This document shows, piece after piece, positions 16,308 to 24,936 of a stretch of DNA of 64,000 nucleotides. Source of the stretch: Pseudomonas sp. GL-B-19 (GTDB taxonomy: Bacteria; Pseudomonadota; Gammaproteobacteria; Pseudomonadales; Pseudomonadaceae); NCBI RefSeq assembly GCF_019956415.1, contig NZ_JAHBDK010000086.1:62001-126000 (forward strand). The letters run 5' to 3'. Each line of letters starts with the position of its first letter. Position 1 is the stretch's first letter. Below the pieces are notes generated by a model. That model had not been told where the DNA came from. It worked only from the letters and a program-made list of their open reading frames with translations, and ran no database searches. The translations under genes were made by a program, and so were the position numbers.

Positions 16308-16844
16308 CTATAAATCCGATTCCTGCACCACCCGCACTTTCGCCGCATCCAGCGCGTACGCCGCATCGGCCAGGTCGTTATTGACCGTCTCGACCTTCAG
16401 CGTGCCGGTCACCCACAGCGGCGTGTAGATATCATCCAGCTTCAACCCCTTCGGATAGCGCACCAGCACCAACTGATTGGGCGGCGGTGGCGGCACGTGG
16501 ATGCACGCGCCGGGATACGGCACAAGGAAGAACAGCGTACTGCGGCCCTTGGCGTCGGACTCCAGCGGCACCGGGTAACCACCGATGCGGATGTTCTTGT
16601 CGTTCATCGACGGCACAGTTTTGGTCGAGTACATCACCGCCGGCAAGCCCTTGCTCTGCTTCATGCCACCCTTTGCGGTAAAGGTGCCATCGCCTTCGGG
16701 CGTGTTGTGGTCGATTTCGGGCATCGCTTCGAGGGCTTTTTGGTCCGACTTGGGCATCAGTTCGAGCCAGTCGGTTTCCGGCAGTTCGCCGGCATGGGCC
16801 AAACCACTGCCCAGTAAAAGGATAGTCAACAGAAGACGGCGCAT
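16308..16844 (-). CDS. DUF3299 periplasmic protein
   Basis: The product has 178 residues. The signal peptide MRRLLLTILLLGSGLAHAG places it in the periplasm. The rest matches the DUF3299 pattern: an early WLELMP segment, the strand IRIGGYPVPLE, and the FFLVPYPGACIHVPPPPPNQ motif with conserved Cys, His and Pro. In other bacteria the family often sits near ABC-type or lipoprotein export genes. Here it stands alone, so nothing can be inferred on partners. Confidence 0.85.
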   Translation of the reverse strand: MRRLLLTILLLGSGLAHAGELPETDWLELMPKSDQKALEAMPEIDHNTPEGDGTFTAKGGMKQSKGLPAVMYSTKTVPSMNDKNIRIGGYPVPLESDAKGRSTLFFLVPYPGACIHVPPPPPNQLVLVRYPKGLKLDDIYTPLWVTGTLKVETVNNDLADAAYALDAAKVRVVQESDL

Positions 16845-16889
16845 TGAGGTGCTCGGATAAGGAAGGGCGATAAATCGCCGAGCATTCTA

Positions 16890-16918
16890 GCCCTCTCTGC
16901 GTGCGGCGCAGAGGGGGC
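16890..16918 (-). terminator. Hairpin after the GlsB-family gene
   Basis: A near-perfect stem (GCCCTCTCTGCG / CGCAGAGGGGGC) lies just past the end of the 16933-17178 gene. There is no T run, so it may be a transcript-stabilising or weak termination hairpin. Confidence 0.5.
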
Positions 16919-16932
16919 TTTGTCGCTTTGGA

Positions 16933-17178
16933 TCAGTTCTTTTTGATCAGACCGTAGATCACCAGCAATACCACGGCACCGACCAGCGCACCGATGAAAC
17001 CTGCGCCTTGGCCGGCCTGGTAAATGCCCAGAGCCTGGCCGCCGTAAGTGGCCGCCAGCGAACCGCCGATACCGAGCAGGATGGTCATGATCCAGCCCAT
17101 GCTGTCATCCCCCGGTTTCAGGAACCGAGCCAGCAGGCCGACGATCAAGCCGATAAAGATGGTTCCAATAATTCCCAT
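16933..17178 (-). CDS. GlsB/YeaQ/YmgE-family small membrane protein
   Basis: The product has 81 residues, almost all hydrophobic, with three membrane helices (about 2-15, 28-48 and 56-77). The family motif GLIVGLLARFLKPGDDSMG is present, followed by GWIMTILLGIGGSLAATYGG. These are inner-membrane proteins often induced by general stress; the molecular role is not settled. The start at 17178 has AGAGGG eight bases upstream and fits the family; the frame extends 11 more residues upstream without support. Confidence 0.92.
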   Translation of the reverse strand: MGIIGTIFIGLIVGLLARFLKPGDDSMGWIMTILLGIGGSLAATYGGQALGIYQAGQGAGFIGALVGAVVLLVIYGLIKKN

Positions 17179-17247
17179 GGCATTTCCCTCTGATTGAATG
17201 GCAATGCCCAAAGCCTAGTCAGACTTCTGCATCCTGCCATGAGAGAA

Positions 17248-17272
17248 CGGCGGCACCTGAATGGTTCCGCCG
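17248..17272 (-). terminator. Hairpin after purK
   Basis: A ten-base stem with one mismatch (CGGCGGCACC / GGTTCCGCCG, loop TGAAT) lies 14 bases past the purK stop. The T content after it is modest, so it is a probable rather than certain terminator. Confidence 0.5.
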
Positions 17273-17285
17273 CTGCCACATGAAA

Positions 17286-18368
17286 CTATTCGGCGATGAG
17301 CGCTTCGACCTTGAGGATCTGCTGCTCTAGTGTGGCCTTGTCGGCGCAGCGCAGGTTGGCGTGACCGACCTTGCGACCGGCCTTGAACGCCTTGCCGTAG
17401 TGGTGCAGATGGCAATCGGCAATCGCGATCACCTTCTCAACTGGCGGTACAACGCCGATGAAGTTGAGCATCGCGCTTTCGCCGACCTTGGCCGTCGACC
17501 CCAGCGGCAAACCGGCAACGGCCCGCAGATGGTTTTCGAACTGGCTGCACTCGGCGCCTTCGGTGGTCCAGTGACCGGAGTTGTGCACGCGCGGGGCGAT
17601 TTCATTGGCCTTGAGGCCACCGTCGACTTCAAAGAATTCGAACGCCATGACGCCGACATAATTCAGCTGCTTGAGCACGCGACTGGAATAGTCTTCAGCC
17701 AAGGCTTGCAGCGGGTGCTCGGTGCTGGCCACGGACAACTTGAGGATGCCGCTGTCATGGGTGTTGTGAACCAGCGGGTAGAACTTGGTTTCACCATCAC
17801 GAGCGCGCACGGCGATCAGCGACACTTCGCCAGTGAACGGCACGAAGCCTTCCAGCAGGCAAGCAACACTACCCAGTTCGGCGAAGGTGCCGACCACATC
17901 TTCAGGTTTGCGCAGGACTTTCTGACCCTTGCCGTCGTAACCCAGGGTGCGGGTTTTCAATACGGCCGGCAGACCGATGGACGCCACTGCGGCGTCCAAG
18001 TCAGCTTGCGACTGAATGTCGGCGAATGCCGGGGTCGGGATCCCCAGGTCCTTGAACATGCTCTTCTCGAACCAGCGATCACGAGCGATGCGCAGGGCTT
18101 CGGCGCTCGGGTAAACCGGAACGAATTGCGACAGAAACGCCACGGTTTCAGCCGGGACGCTTTCGAACTCGAAGGTCACCAGATCAACTTCATCGGCCAG
18201 CTGACGCAGGTGGTCCTGATCGCCGTAATCGGCCCGCAGGTGTTCGCCCAACGCGGCTGCGCAAGCATCCGGCGCGGGGTCCAGGAAAGCGAAGTTCATA
18301 CCCAGCGGAGTGCCCGCCAGCGCCAACATGCGACCCAACTGGCCGCCACCGATTACACCGATCTTCAT
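17286..18368 (-). CDS. purK: 5-(carboxyamino)imidazole ribonucleotide synthase PurK
   Basis: The product has 360 residues. PurK uses ATP and bicarbonate to turn AIR into N5-CAIR in purine synthesis. The N terminus has the nucleotide-binding loop (MKIGVIGGGQLGRML). The ATP-grasp domain includes KTRTLGYDGKGQ, the VPFTGEVSLIAVRARDGE strand and the end segment NEIAPRVHNSGHWT, all typical of PurK. I set the start at 18368, with GAGG nine bases upstream; a codon nine bases earlier is less likely. purE ends 11 bases upstream, so the pair is one operon and the product passes directly to PurE. Confidence 0.96.
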   Translation of the reverse strand: MKIGVIGGGQLGRMLALAGTPLGMNFAFLDPAPDACAAALGEHLRADYGDQDHLRQLADEVDLVTFEFESVPAETVAFLSQFVPVYPSAEALRIARDRWFEKSMFKDLGIPTPAFADIQSQADLDAAVASIGLPAVLKTRTLGYDGKGQKVLRKPEDVVGTFAELGSVACLLEGFVPFTGEVSLIAVRARDGETKFYPLVHNTHDSGILKLSVASTEHPLQALAEDYSSRVLKQLNYVGVMAFEFFEVDGGLKANEIAPRVHNSGHWTTEGAECSQFENHLRAVAGLPLGSTAKVGESAMLNFIGVVPPVEKVIAIADCHLHHYGKAFKAGRKVGHANLRCADKATLEQQILKVEALIAE

Positions 18369-18379
18369 CGTCAACAACC

Positions 18380-18871
18380 TCAGGCGATGCGTGGGTCTGG
18401 ATTGTCCAGGACGCTGTCTGTCTGCTCAGCACGGAAAGTTTTCAGCACTTCGTGGAACTGCGGGTGCTTGGCGCCCAGGATGCTCGCCGACAGCAGCGCG
18501 GCGTTGATCGCGCCAGCCTTGCCGATGGCCAGGGTCGCAACCGGGATGCCAGCCGGCATCTGCACGATGGAAAGCAGCGAATCGACGCCGGAAAGCATCG
18601 CCGACTGTACTGGCACGCCCAGCACCGGCAGGTGGGTTTTGGCCGCACACATGCCAGGCAAGTGGGCCGCGCCACCGGCACCAGCGATAATCACCTCGAT
18701 GCCACGGGCCTCAGCCTCTTCGGCGTACTGGAACAGCAGGTCGGGGGTGCGGTGGGCAGAGACCACTTTCACCTCGTAAGGGATGCCGAGCTTTTCCAGC
18801 ATATCGGCGGTGTGGCTAAGGGTGGACCAATCGGACTTGGAGCCCATGATCACGCCAACCAGTGCACTCAT
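18380..18871 (-). CDS. purE: N5-carboxyaminoimidazole ribonucleotide mutase PurE
   Basis: The product has 163 residues, the usual length of class I PurE. It moves the carboxyl group of N5-CAIR to give CAIR. Active-site features are GVIMGSKSDWSTL (phosphate and ribose binding), the catalytic His in VSAHRTPD, and the AGGAAHLPGMCAAKTHLPVLGVP stretch in two adjoining motifs. It is the first gene of purEK. Its leader contains a strong intrinsic terminator about 40-75 bases upstream of the start, which suggests attenuation or a separate small RNA. Confidence 0.96.
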   Translation of the reverse strand: MSALVGVIMGSKSDWSTLSHTADMLEKLGIPYEVKVVSAHRTPDLLFQYAEEAEARGIEVIIAGAGGAAHLPGMCAAKTHLPVLGVPVQSAMLSGVDSLLSIVQMPAGIPVATLAIGKAGAINAALLSASILGAKHPQFHEVLKTFRAEQTDSVLDNPDPRIA

Positions 18872-18909
18872 CGTCGTGCCTCTTCTCTCTGGGCGCCCGC
18901 AGGCGCGTC

Positions 18910-18947
18910 AAAAAACAACAAGCCACGCAAAATGCGTGGCTTGTTGT
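18910..18947 (-). terminator. Strong intrinsic terminator in the purE leader
   Basis: The stem has 15 perfect pairs (arms 18915-18929 and 18933-18947, loop AAA) and is followed on the minus strand by a run of six T. It lies between the likely promoter and purE, 38 bases upstream of the start codon. Confidence 0.85.
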
Positions 18948-18978
18948 ACGAATTATGGCCGGGCGAACCGGCCGAAGG
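18910..18978 (-). ncRNA. Candidate purE leader RNA / small RNA of about 70 nt
   Basis: A good -10 hexamer (TATACT, 18985-18990) would start a minus-strand RNA near 18978. The RNA folds first into GC-rich stems (GGCCTTCGGCC or GCCGGTTCGCCCGGC, which overlap) and then into the 15-pair terminator. It is either an attenuator controlling purE or an independent small RNA. No known riboswitch class was recognised. The -35 region is weak. Confidence 0.45.
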
Positions 18979-19101
18979 CCGCGCAGTATACCGTAATGAC
19001 ACAGATAAACAGCCCCCGTAGCGACCATCTGTCATACGGCGCAAAGTCCCGGTTTTATTGACTCGCAGGTCAGCAGACATACTTGCCATAAAACCCGCCC
19101 C

Positions 19102-19169
19102 TGTAGGAGCACAGCTTGCTGGCGATGGCGACTTCCAGAACGCAATCGCCAGCAAGCTGTGCTCCTACA
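19102..19169. repeat. REPIN (type B)
   Basis: Near-perfect inverted copies of TGTAGGAGCACAGCTTGCTG lie downstream of the LysR gene. Confidence 0.9.
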
Positions 19170-19178
19170 AAGGCATCG

Positions 19179-20093
19179 TTAGTTGGTTGTCCCTTGGGCG
19201 GCACCGCCTTCAAGCTTGCGCCACAACAACCGCACGTTGGCCTTGCGCACCAAGGCGCAACGGTACAAACGAATCTCCAGCGGCACATGCCATTGCGGAC
19301 CGCCGCAGACCACCAGTTCACCGCGAGCCAGTTCGGCACGCACGCTCAGTTGCGGCACCCAGGCAATGCCCAACCCTTCCAGTGCCATGCTTTTCAGGCT
19401 GTCGGCCATGGCGGTTTCGTAAATGGTGGTAAAGCGCAGCGCACGCTGGCGCAACAGCATGTTCACCGAACGTCCGAGAAACGCGCCGGCGCTGTAGGCG
19501 AGCAAAGGCACGCTGGCTTCGCCTTCCAGATCAAACAGCGGCTTACCCTCGGCATCAGCCGCGCAAACCGGCAGCATCTCAGTGTGGCCAAGGTGCAGAG
19601 ACGGAAAGATTTCCGGGTCCATCTGCAACGCTGCATCGGGATCGTAAAACGCCAACATCAAATCGCAACCGCCCTCGCGCAAGGCATGCACCGCGTCACC
19701 GACGTTGGTTGCCACCAAACGCGTCGCGATATTCAGGCCTTCATTGCGCAACTGCGCGATCCAGCGGGGAAAGAAACCCAGCGCCAATGAGTGAGCGGCA
19801 GCGACTTGCATCACTTCGCCCTGCCCGCCTTCCAGGTGATGAAGATGACGCAGCACTTCACCCAACTGTTCGACCACCGTCCGCGCCGTCACCAGAAACA
19901 ATTGCCCCGCCGCCGTCAGCTCGACGGGCGTGCGCGAGCGATTGACCAGTTGCAGCCCCAGCGCGGCTTCAAGGCTGCGGATCCGCCGGCTGAAGGCCGG
20001 TTGTGTCACGAAGCGTCGTTCCGCAGCCTGGGAGAAGCTGCGGGTGGCGGCCAGGGCGCTGAAGTCCTCAAGCCATTTACTTTCCAGATTCAT
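19179..20093 (-). CDS. LysR-family regulator, HypT-like
   Basis: The product has 304 residues. An N-terminal winged HTH (about 5-65; SFSQAAERRFVTQPAFSRRI) is followed by a LysR substrate-binding domain. The N-terminal pattern SKWLEDF...FSQAA...QPAFSRRI and the later AAAHSLALGF and MALEGLGIAWVP stretches resemble E. coli HypT, an oxidant-responsive regulator, so I call it HypT-like from memory of that sequence. The start at 20093 (MNLESKW) fits the family; eight further residues upstream are not supported. It is divergent from aspA, so it may control aspartate ammonia-lyase, but that is inference from position. Confidence 0.85.
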   Translation of the reverse strand: MNLESKWLEDFSALAATRSFSQAAERRFVTQPAFSRRIRSLEAALGLQLVNRSRTPVELTAAGQLFLVTARTVVEQLGEVLRHLHHLEGGQGEVMQVAAAHSLALGFFPRWIAQLRNEGLNIATRLVATNVGDAVHALREGGCDLMLAFYDPDAALQMDPEIFPSLHLGHTEMLPVCAADAEGKPLFDLEGEASVPLLAYSAGAFLGRSVNMLLRQRALRFTTIYETAMADSLKSMALEGLGIAWVPQLSVRAELARGELVVCGGPQWHVPLEIRLYRCALVRKANVRLLWRKLEGGAAQGTTN

Positions 20094-20273
20094 CACGTCC
20101 TCCCGGACACGCACCAATTTAGGTCACACGCTCGCCGCACACACGGCGTCACACCGACATTATGCCGAATGTGCATAGGCCAGTGTTTAACAGCATTGGC
20201 CGAAATTTCTCCACAAGCCTAGCATTTGCAGTGTTCCGGCACAGACCGGGTCCATATCGAGATGATTTCTATC
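20094..20273. promoter_or_regulatory. Divergent promoter region of the LysR gene and aspA
   Basis: This 180-base gap must hold both promoters and any LysR operator. A TATGCCGAATGTGCATA near-palindrome at about 20160-20176 is the best operator-like sequence. The aspA start has GAGA eleven bases upstream. Confidence 0.4.
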
Positions 20274-21698
20274 ATGTCCTCCGCTGCATCTTTCCGCACA
20301 GAAAAAGACCTGCTTGGCGTACTCGAAGTACCTGCACAAGCGTATTACGGCATCCAGACCCTGCGAGCGGTGAACAACTTCCGCCTCTCGGGCGTTCCGA
20401 TTTCGCATTACCCTAAGCTGGTTGTCGGTTTGGCGATGGTCAAACAGGCCGCCGCTGACGCCAACCGCGAACTGGGTCACCTGAGCGAAGCCAAGCACGC
20501 TGCCATCAGCGAAGCTTGTGCACGTCTGATCCGCGGCGATTTCCACGAAGAATTCGTGGTGGACATGATTCAAGGCGGCGCTGGCACTTCAACCAACATG
20601 AATGCCAACGAAGTCATTGCCAACATCGCGCTGGAGGCCATGGGTCACCAGAAAGGCGAATACCAATACCTGCACCCGAACAACGACGTGAACATGGCGC
20701 AGTCGACTAACGACGCCTATCCGACCGCGATCCGCCTGGGTCTGCTGTTGGGTCACGACGCACTGCTGGCCAGTCTCGACAGCCTGATCCAGTCGTTTGC
20801 TGCCAAAGGTGAAGAATTCAGCCACGTTCTGAAGATGGGTCGTACCCAGCTGCAAGACGCTGTGCCGATGACCCTGGGCCAGGAATTCCGTGCATTCGCC
20901 ACGACCCTGGGCGAAGACCTGGCGCGTCTGAAAACACTGGCACCTGAACTGCTGACCGAAGTGAACCTGGGCGGTACTGCGATCGGTACCGGCATCAACG
21001 CCGACCCGCGTTACCAACACCTGGCCGTTCAGCGTCTGGCATTGATCAGCGGCCAACCGCTGGTTCCGGCTGCCGACCTGATTGAAGCCACGTCCGACAT
21101 GGGCGCCTTCGTATTGTTCTCCGGCATGCTCAAGCGTACCGCGGTCAAACTGTCGAAGATCTGCAACGACCTGCGTCTGCTGTCCAGCGGCCCACGCACC
21201 GGCATCAACGAAATCAACCTGCCGGCGCGTCAGCCAGGCAGCTCGATCATGCCAGGCAAGGTCAACCCGGTTATTCCGGAAGCCGTAAACCAGGTTGCGT
21301 TCCAGATCATCGGTAACGACCTGGCCCTGACCATCGCGGCCGAAGGCGGCCAGCTGCAACTGAACGTGATGGAGCCGCTGATCGCGTTCAAGATCTTCGA
21401 CTCGATCCGTCTGCTGCAACGCGCCATGGACATGCTGCGCGAGCACTGCATCACCGGCATTACTGCCAACGAAGAGCGCTGCCGCGAACTGGTCGAACAC
21501 TCGATCGGCCTGGTCACCGCACTGAACCCGTACATCGGCTATGAAAACGCCACCCGCATCGCCCGTATCGCCCTCGAAAGCGGCCGTGGCGTGCTGGAAC
21601 TGGTGCGCGAAGAAGGCCTGCTCGACGACGCCATGCTCGCCGACATCCTGCGCCCGGAAAACATGATTGCTCCGCGTCTGGTGCCTCTGAAGGCTTAA
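20274..21698 (+). CDS. aspA: Aspartate ammonia-lyase AspA
   Basis: The product has 474 residues, close to E. coli AspA (478). It removes ammonia from L-aspartate to give fumarate. Superfamily motifs are GGAGTSTNMNANEV, the TNDAYPTAIRLG stretch, and the mobile signature loop GSSIMPGKVNPV. The start at 20274 fits the family; a second ATG four codons upstream is possible. A Na+/alanine symporter gene and an asparaginase gene follow in the same direction; asparaginase makes the aspartate that AspA consumes. A strong double hairpin follows, so aspA is probably its own unit. Confidence 0.95.
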   Translation: MSSAASFRTEKDLLGVLEVPAQAYYGIQTLRAVNNFRLSGVPISHYPKLVVGLAMVKQAAADANRELGHLSEAKHAAISEACARLIRGDFHEEFVVDMIQGGAGTSTNMNANEVIANIALEAMGHQKGEYQYLHPNNDVNMAQSTNDAYPTAIRLGLLLGHDALLASLDSLIQSFAAKGEEFSHVLKMGRTQLQDAVPMTLGQEFRAFATTLGEDLARLKTLAPELLTEVNLGGTAIGTGINADPRYQHLAVQRLALISGQPLVPAADLIEATSDMGAFVLFSGMLKRTAVKLSKICNDLRLLSSGPRTGINEINLPARQPGSSIMPGKVNPVIPEAVNQVAFQIIGNDLALTIAAEGGQLQLNVMEPLIAFKIFDSIRLLQRAMDMLREHCITGITANEERCRELVEHSIGLVTALNPYIGYENATRIARIALESGRGVLELVREEGLLDDAMLADILRPENMIAPRLVPLKA

Positions 21699-21712
21699 CC
21701 GAACGCAACAGC

Positions 21713-21744
21713 GGCCCTTGCTCTTTTAACGAAGAGCAAGGGCC
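21713..21744 (+). other. Perfect 13-bp hairpin after aspA
   Basis: The stem GGCCCTTGCTCTT / AAGAGCAAGGGCC has a TTAACG loop and no T run. It lies 15 bases past the aspA stop and could protect the 3' end or act with the next terminator. Confidence 0.7.
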
Positions 21745-21786
21745 ACGCTCACCAGGTCGAGGGACTAGACACCTCTCACCTTTTGA

Positions 21787-21821
21787 GGGCTTGGGGATTT
21801 AATCCCCAGGCCCTTTTTTTT
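21787..21821 (+). terminator. Intrinsic terminator downstream of aspA
   Basis: The stem GGGCTTGGGGAT / ATCCCCAGGCCC (with a G-T pair) is followed by eight T, a classic rho-independent terminator. Confidence 0.92.
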
Positions 21822-21845
21822 GATTTTTTGCGGATGCGTCACTTC

Positions 21846-21913
21846 TGTAGGAGCACGGCTTGCCGGCGATGGCGCCCTCACTATCGCCATCGCCGGCAAG
21901 CCGTGCTCCTACA
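21846..21913. repeat. REPIN (type B)
   Basis: Inverted TGTAGGAGCACGGCTTGCCG copies with a perfect inner GCGATGGCG/CGCCATCGC extension. Confidence 0.9.
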
Positions 21914-22174
21914 GGAAAGCCACCTCGTTTTACCGCTTGCACCATAATCGGGCAGACGGACGGCACACTCATCGGTATAGTGCCGCCCCTCTTCGCGTGA
22001 GCGGTCGTCGGTAACGAGGCCCAAACCCATGCGAAACCCGAACTAATAACAAACCTGCGAAATGGGACCGGGACGAACACGCGCCTCATCTGTTGTGCCA
22101 CGCGCACTTCGGTGTAACGCGATATTTCTACCTGCCCCGCATTTGCCTAAACAAAAAACAGCGAGGAATAATCC
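21914..22174. other. Upstream region of the alanine symporter gene
   Basis: These 261 bases lie between the REPIN and the symporter start and hold its promoter. A good ribosome site (AGGAAT) lies just before the ATG. No gene is seen. Confidence 0.4.
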
Positions 22175-23626
22175 ATGCTCGAAGTCATCAACGACTTCCT
22201 CTCAGGGAAAGTACTGATCTTGCTCATTGTCGGGCTCGGAAGCTACTTCACGATCCGCTCGCGTTTCGTTCAATTGCGCCACTTTTTCCATATGTTCGCG
22301 GTGTTCCGCGACAGCCTCAAAAGCAGCGCCGGGCAACTCAGTTCGTTCCAGGCCCTGATGCTCAGCCTCGCCGGTCGCGTTGGCGCAGGTAACATCGCCG
22401 GTGTCGGCATCGCCGTGACCCTGGGTGGCCCGGGTGCAGTGTTCTGGATGTGGGTGACCGCGCTGGTCGGCATGTCCAGCAGCTTCTTCGAGTGCTCTCT
22501 CGGTCAGCTGTACAAGCGCACCGATTCCGACGGCACCTACCGTGGCGGTCCGTCCTACTACATCCAGCACGGTCTGCAGAAGCGCTGGTTGGGTATGGTC
22601 ATGGCGTTCCTGTTGCTGGTGACCTTCGGTTTCGCCTTCAACGGCCTGCAAGCCCATGCCGTGACGCACTCGCTGAACAACGCATTCGGCTTCGACACCA
22701 CCTATACCGGCATCGCACTGGCGGTGTTGCTGGGTATGGTGTTCATCGGCGGGATCAAACGTATTGCCAAAGTCGCCGACCTGCTGGTGCCAGTGAAAAC
22801 TCTGGTGTACATCGGCGTGACCATCTATGTGATCGTGCTGCAATTCGATCAAGTACCCGGCATGTTGATGACCATCGTCAAAAGCGCTTTCGGTCTCGAC
22901 CAGGCATTTGGCGGCCTGATCGGCAGCGCCATTGTCATGGGCGTGAAACGCGGCGTGTTCGCCAACGAAGCGGGCCTGGGCAGCGCGCCAAACGTGGCCG
23001 CCGTGGCTTCGGTCGAGCACCCGGTGGCACAAGGCGTGGTTCAGGCGTTCAGCGTGTTCCTCGACACTTTCGTGATCTGCACCTGTACCGCGCTGCTGAT
23101 CCTGCTCTCGGGTTTCTACACCCCCGGCTTCGAAGGCGATGGCATTGCCTTGACCCAGAACTCGCTGGCCGCCGTGGTCGGTGACTGGGGCCGGATATTC
23201 ATCTCCGTGGCCCTGTCGTTGTTCGTGTTCACCTCGATTCTCTACAACTACTACCTGGGCGAGAGCAACCTGCGCTTTTTGATCGGTGAAAACCGCAAGG
23301 CGCTGATGGGTTATCGTGCGCTGGTGCTGGTGTTGATCTTCTGGGGCGCCATCGAAAACCTGGGCACTGTGTTCGCCTTCGCCGACATCACCATGACGAT
23401 GCTCGCGTTCGTGAACCTGATCGCGCTGTTCCTGTTGTTCAAGGTCGGCATGCGCATCCTGCGTGACTACGATGACCAGCGTGCGGCCGGAATCAAGACG
23501 CCGGTGTTTGATTCGAGCAAATTCGCCGACCTGGACCTCGACCTGAAGGCCTGGCCAGCCAACCCGCCAGCACCTGCCCCGACAGCAACAACTGAGCCGC
23601 AAGGCGTACCCGCAGCGCAACGCTGA
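22175..23626 (+). CDS. Alanine/glycine:cation symporter (AGCS family)
   Basis: The product has 483 residues and about 11 membrane helices. The AGCS family imports alanine or glycine with Na+ or H+. Family motifs are AGRVGAGNIAGVGIAVTLGGPGA (in two adjoining parts), FNGLQAHAVTHSL, and the GVKRGVFANEAGLGSAPNVAA segment. The C-terminal 40 residues are a cytoplasmic, Pro/Ala-rich tail. The ATG has AGGAAT just upstream. The gene lies between aspA and asparaginase in the same direction, which suggests a role in using alanine or aspartate, but the exact substrate is not certain. Confidence 0.92.
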   Translation: MLEVINDFLSGKVLILLIVGLGSYFTIRSRFVQLRHFFHMFAVFRDSLKSSAGQLSSFQALMLSLAGRVGAGNIAGVGIAVTLGGPGAVFWMWVTALVGMSSSFFECSLGQLYKRTDSDGTYRGGPSYYIQHGLQKRWLGMVMAFLLLVTFGFAFNGLQAHAVTHSLNNAFGFDTTYTGIALAVLLGMVFIGGIKRIAKVADLLVPVKTLVYIGVTIYVIVLQFDQVPGMLMTIVKSAFGLDQAFGGLIGSAIVMGVKRGVFANEAGLGSAPNVAAVASVEHPVAQGVVQAFSVFLDTFVICTCTALLILLSGFYTPGFEGDGIALTQNSLAAVVGDWGRIFISVALSLFVFTSILYNYYLGESNLRFLIGENRKALMGYRALVLVLIFWGAIENLGTVFAFADITMTMLAFVNLIALFLLFKVGMRILRDYDDQRAAGIKTPVFDSSKFADLDLDLKAWPANPPAPAPTATTEPQGVPAAQR

Positions 23627-23650
23627 CCGGTAAACGACGGGTACACAACC

Positions 23651-23745
23651 TGTGGGAGCCAGCCTGCTGGCGATGACGGACTGTCAGTGACACATTAGTG
23701 TCTAACATACCGCTATCGCCGGCAAGCCGGTCTCGCTCCCACATG
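23651..23745. repeat. REPIN, diverged type A
   Basis: Inverted TGTGGGAGCCAGCCTGCTGG and a diverged partner (GGCAAGCCGGTCTCGCTCCC) flank about 50 bases. The right arm carries inner bases of type B. Confidence 0.75.
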
Positions 23746-23768
23746 TCATCTCTTGCGGAGACTTCCCC

Positions 23769-24773
23769 ATGGTTCCCAATTCCTTTCCTGCCGCCCAACA
23801 CGTGATGGTGCTCTACACCGGTGGCACCATCGGCATGCAAGCCAGCGCCCACGGCCTGGCCCCGGCGTCCGGCTTCGAAGCGCGGATGCGTGAATACCTG
23901 CACAGCCAGCCTGAGCTGGTGGTGCCGCAGTGGCGTTTTCGCGAGATGTCGCCACTGATCGACAGCGCCAACATGTCCCCGGCGTATTGGCAGCAACTGC
24001 GCGAAGCCGTGGTCGACGCTGTAGATGTGCAGGGCTGCGACAGCGTGCTGATCCTGCACGGCACGGATACCCTGGCCTACAGCGCAGCGGCCATGAGTTT
24101 TCAGTTACTCGGCCTGCACGCCCGCGTGTGTTTTACCGGCTCGATGCTGCCGGCCGGCGTGACGGACAGCGATGCCTGGGAAAACCTCAGCGGTGCGCTG
24201 GTTGCCCTCGGCCATGGCCTGGCACCGGGCGTTCATCTGTACTTCCACGGCGAACTGCTGGACCCGACGCGTTGCGCGAAGGTACGCAGTTTCGGGCGTC
24301 ATCCGTTCAAGCGGCTCGAGCGTCAGGGTGGCGGTGTGAAAGCCGCTTCGCTGCCGGCAGCGTTGAATTACAACCAACCGAAGCAACTGGCGAAGGTTGC
24401 GGTGCTGCCGCTGTTTCCTGGCATCAGCGCCGACATTTTGGACGGCCTGCTCGACAGCGGCATTCAAGGTCTGGTGCTGGAGTGCTACGGCAGCGGCACC
24501 GGGCCGAGCGACAATCCAGAGTTCCTCGCCAGCCTGGAACAGGCGCGGGACAAGGGTGTTGTGGTTGTAGCCGTCACCCAATGCCATGAAGGTGGCGTCG
24601 AGCTGGATGTTTACGAGGCTGGCAGTCGGTTGCGTGGTGTGGGTGTGCTTTCAGGTGGCGGCATGACCCGTGAAGCGGCGTTCGGCAAGTTGCATGGCTT
24701 ACTGGGTGCCGGGCTCGACACCGCTGAAGTGCGGCGCCTTGTAGAACTCGACCTCTGCGGCGAACTTAGCTGA
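23769..24773 (+). CDS. Asparaginase (type I/cytoplasmic-like)
   Basis: The product has 334 residues with no signal peptide, so it is cytoplasmic. It hydrolyses L-asparagine to aspartate and ammonia. The two catalytic threonine motifs are present: VLYTGGTIGM near residue 17 and ILHGTDTLAY near residue 98. The C-terminal domain with VTQCHEGGVELDVYEAG is typical. The product aspartate can feed AspA, encoded about 2 kb upstream. The gene is preceded by a REPIN and followed by another one, so it is probably its own unit. Confidence 0.92.
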   Translation: MVPNSFPAAQHVMVLYTGGTIGMQASAHGLAPASGFEARMREYLHSQPELVVPQWRFREMSPLIDSANMSPAYWQQLREAVVDAVDVQGCDSVLILHGTDTLAYSAAAMSFQLLGLHARVCFTGSMLPAGVTDSDAWENLSGALVALGHGLAPGVHLYFHGELLDPTRCAKVRSFGRHPFKRLERQGGGVKAASLPAALNYNQPKQLAKVAVLPLFPGISADILDGLLDSGIQGLVLECYGSGTGPSDNPEFLASLEQARDKGVVVVAVTQCHEGGVELDVYEAGSRLRGVGVLSGGGMTREAAFGKLHGLLGAGLDTAEVRRLVELDLCGELS

Positions 24774-24788
24774 CACACCACAACCCCC

Positions 24789-24878
24789 TGTAGGAGTGAG
24801 CCTGCTCGCGATAGCGGTCGCCCATCCAACATGGGTGCTGACTGATACACCGCCATCGCGAGCAGGCTCACTCCTACA
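24789..24878. repeat. REPIN (type A variant, TGTAGGAGTGAGCC)
   Basis: Inverted copies of TGTAGGAGTGAGCCTGCTCG lie between asparaginase and the AraC gene. This A variant recurs at 25954-26050. Confidence 0.9.
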
Positions 24879-24936
24879 GGTTCTTCGCTCGGCATATAAC
24901 TTGCTGCGTTCCAGCATCCCAAGGCTGGACGCCCCC

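Noticed and set aside
22202..23620. A 472-codon minus-strand frame opposite the alanine symporter gene
   Set aside because: Its composition is that of a shadow frame and the plus-strand gene has clear family motifs.
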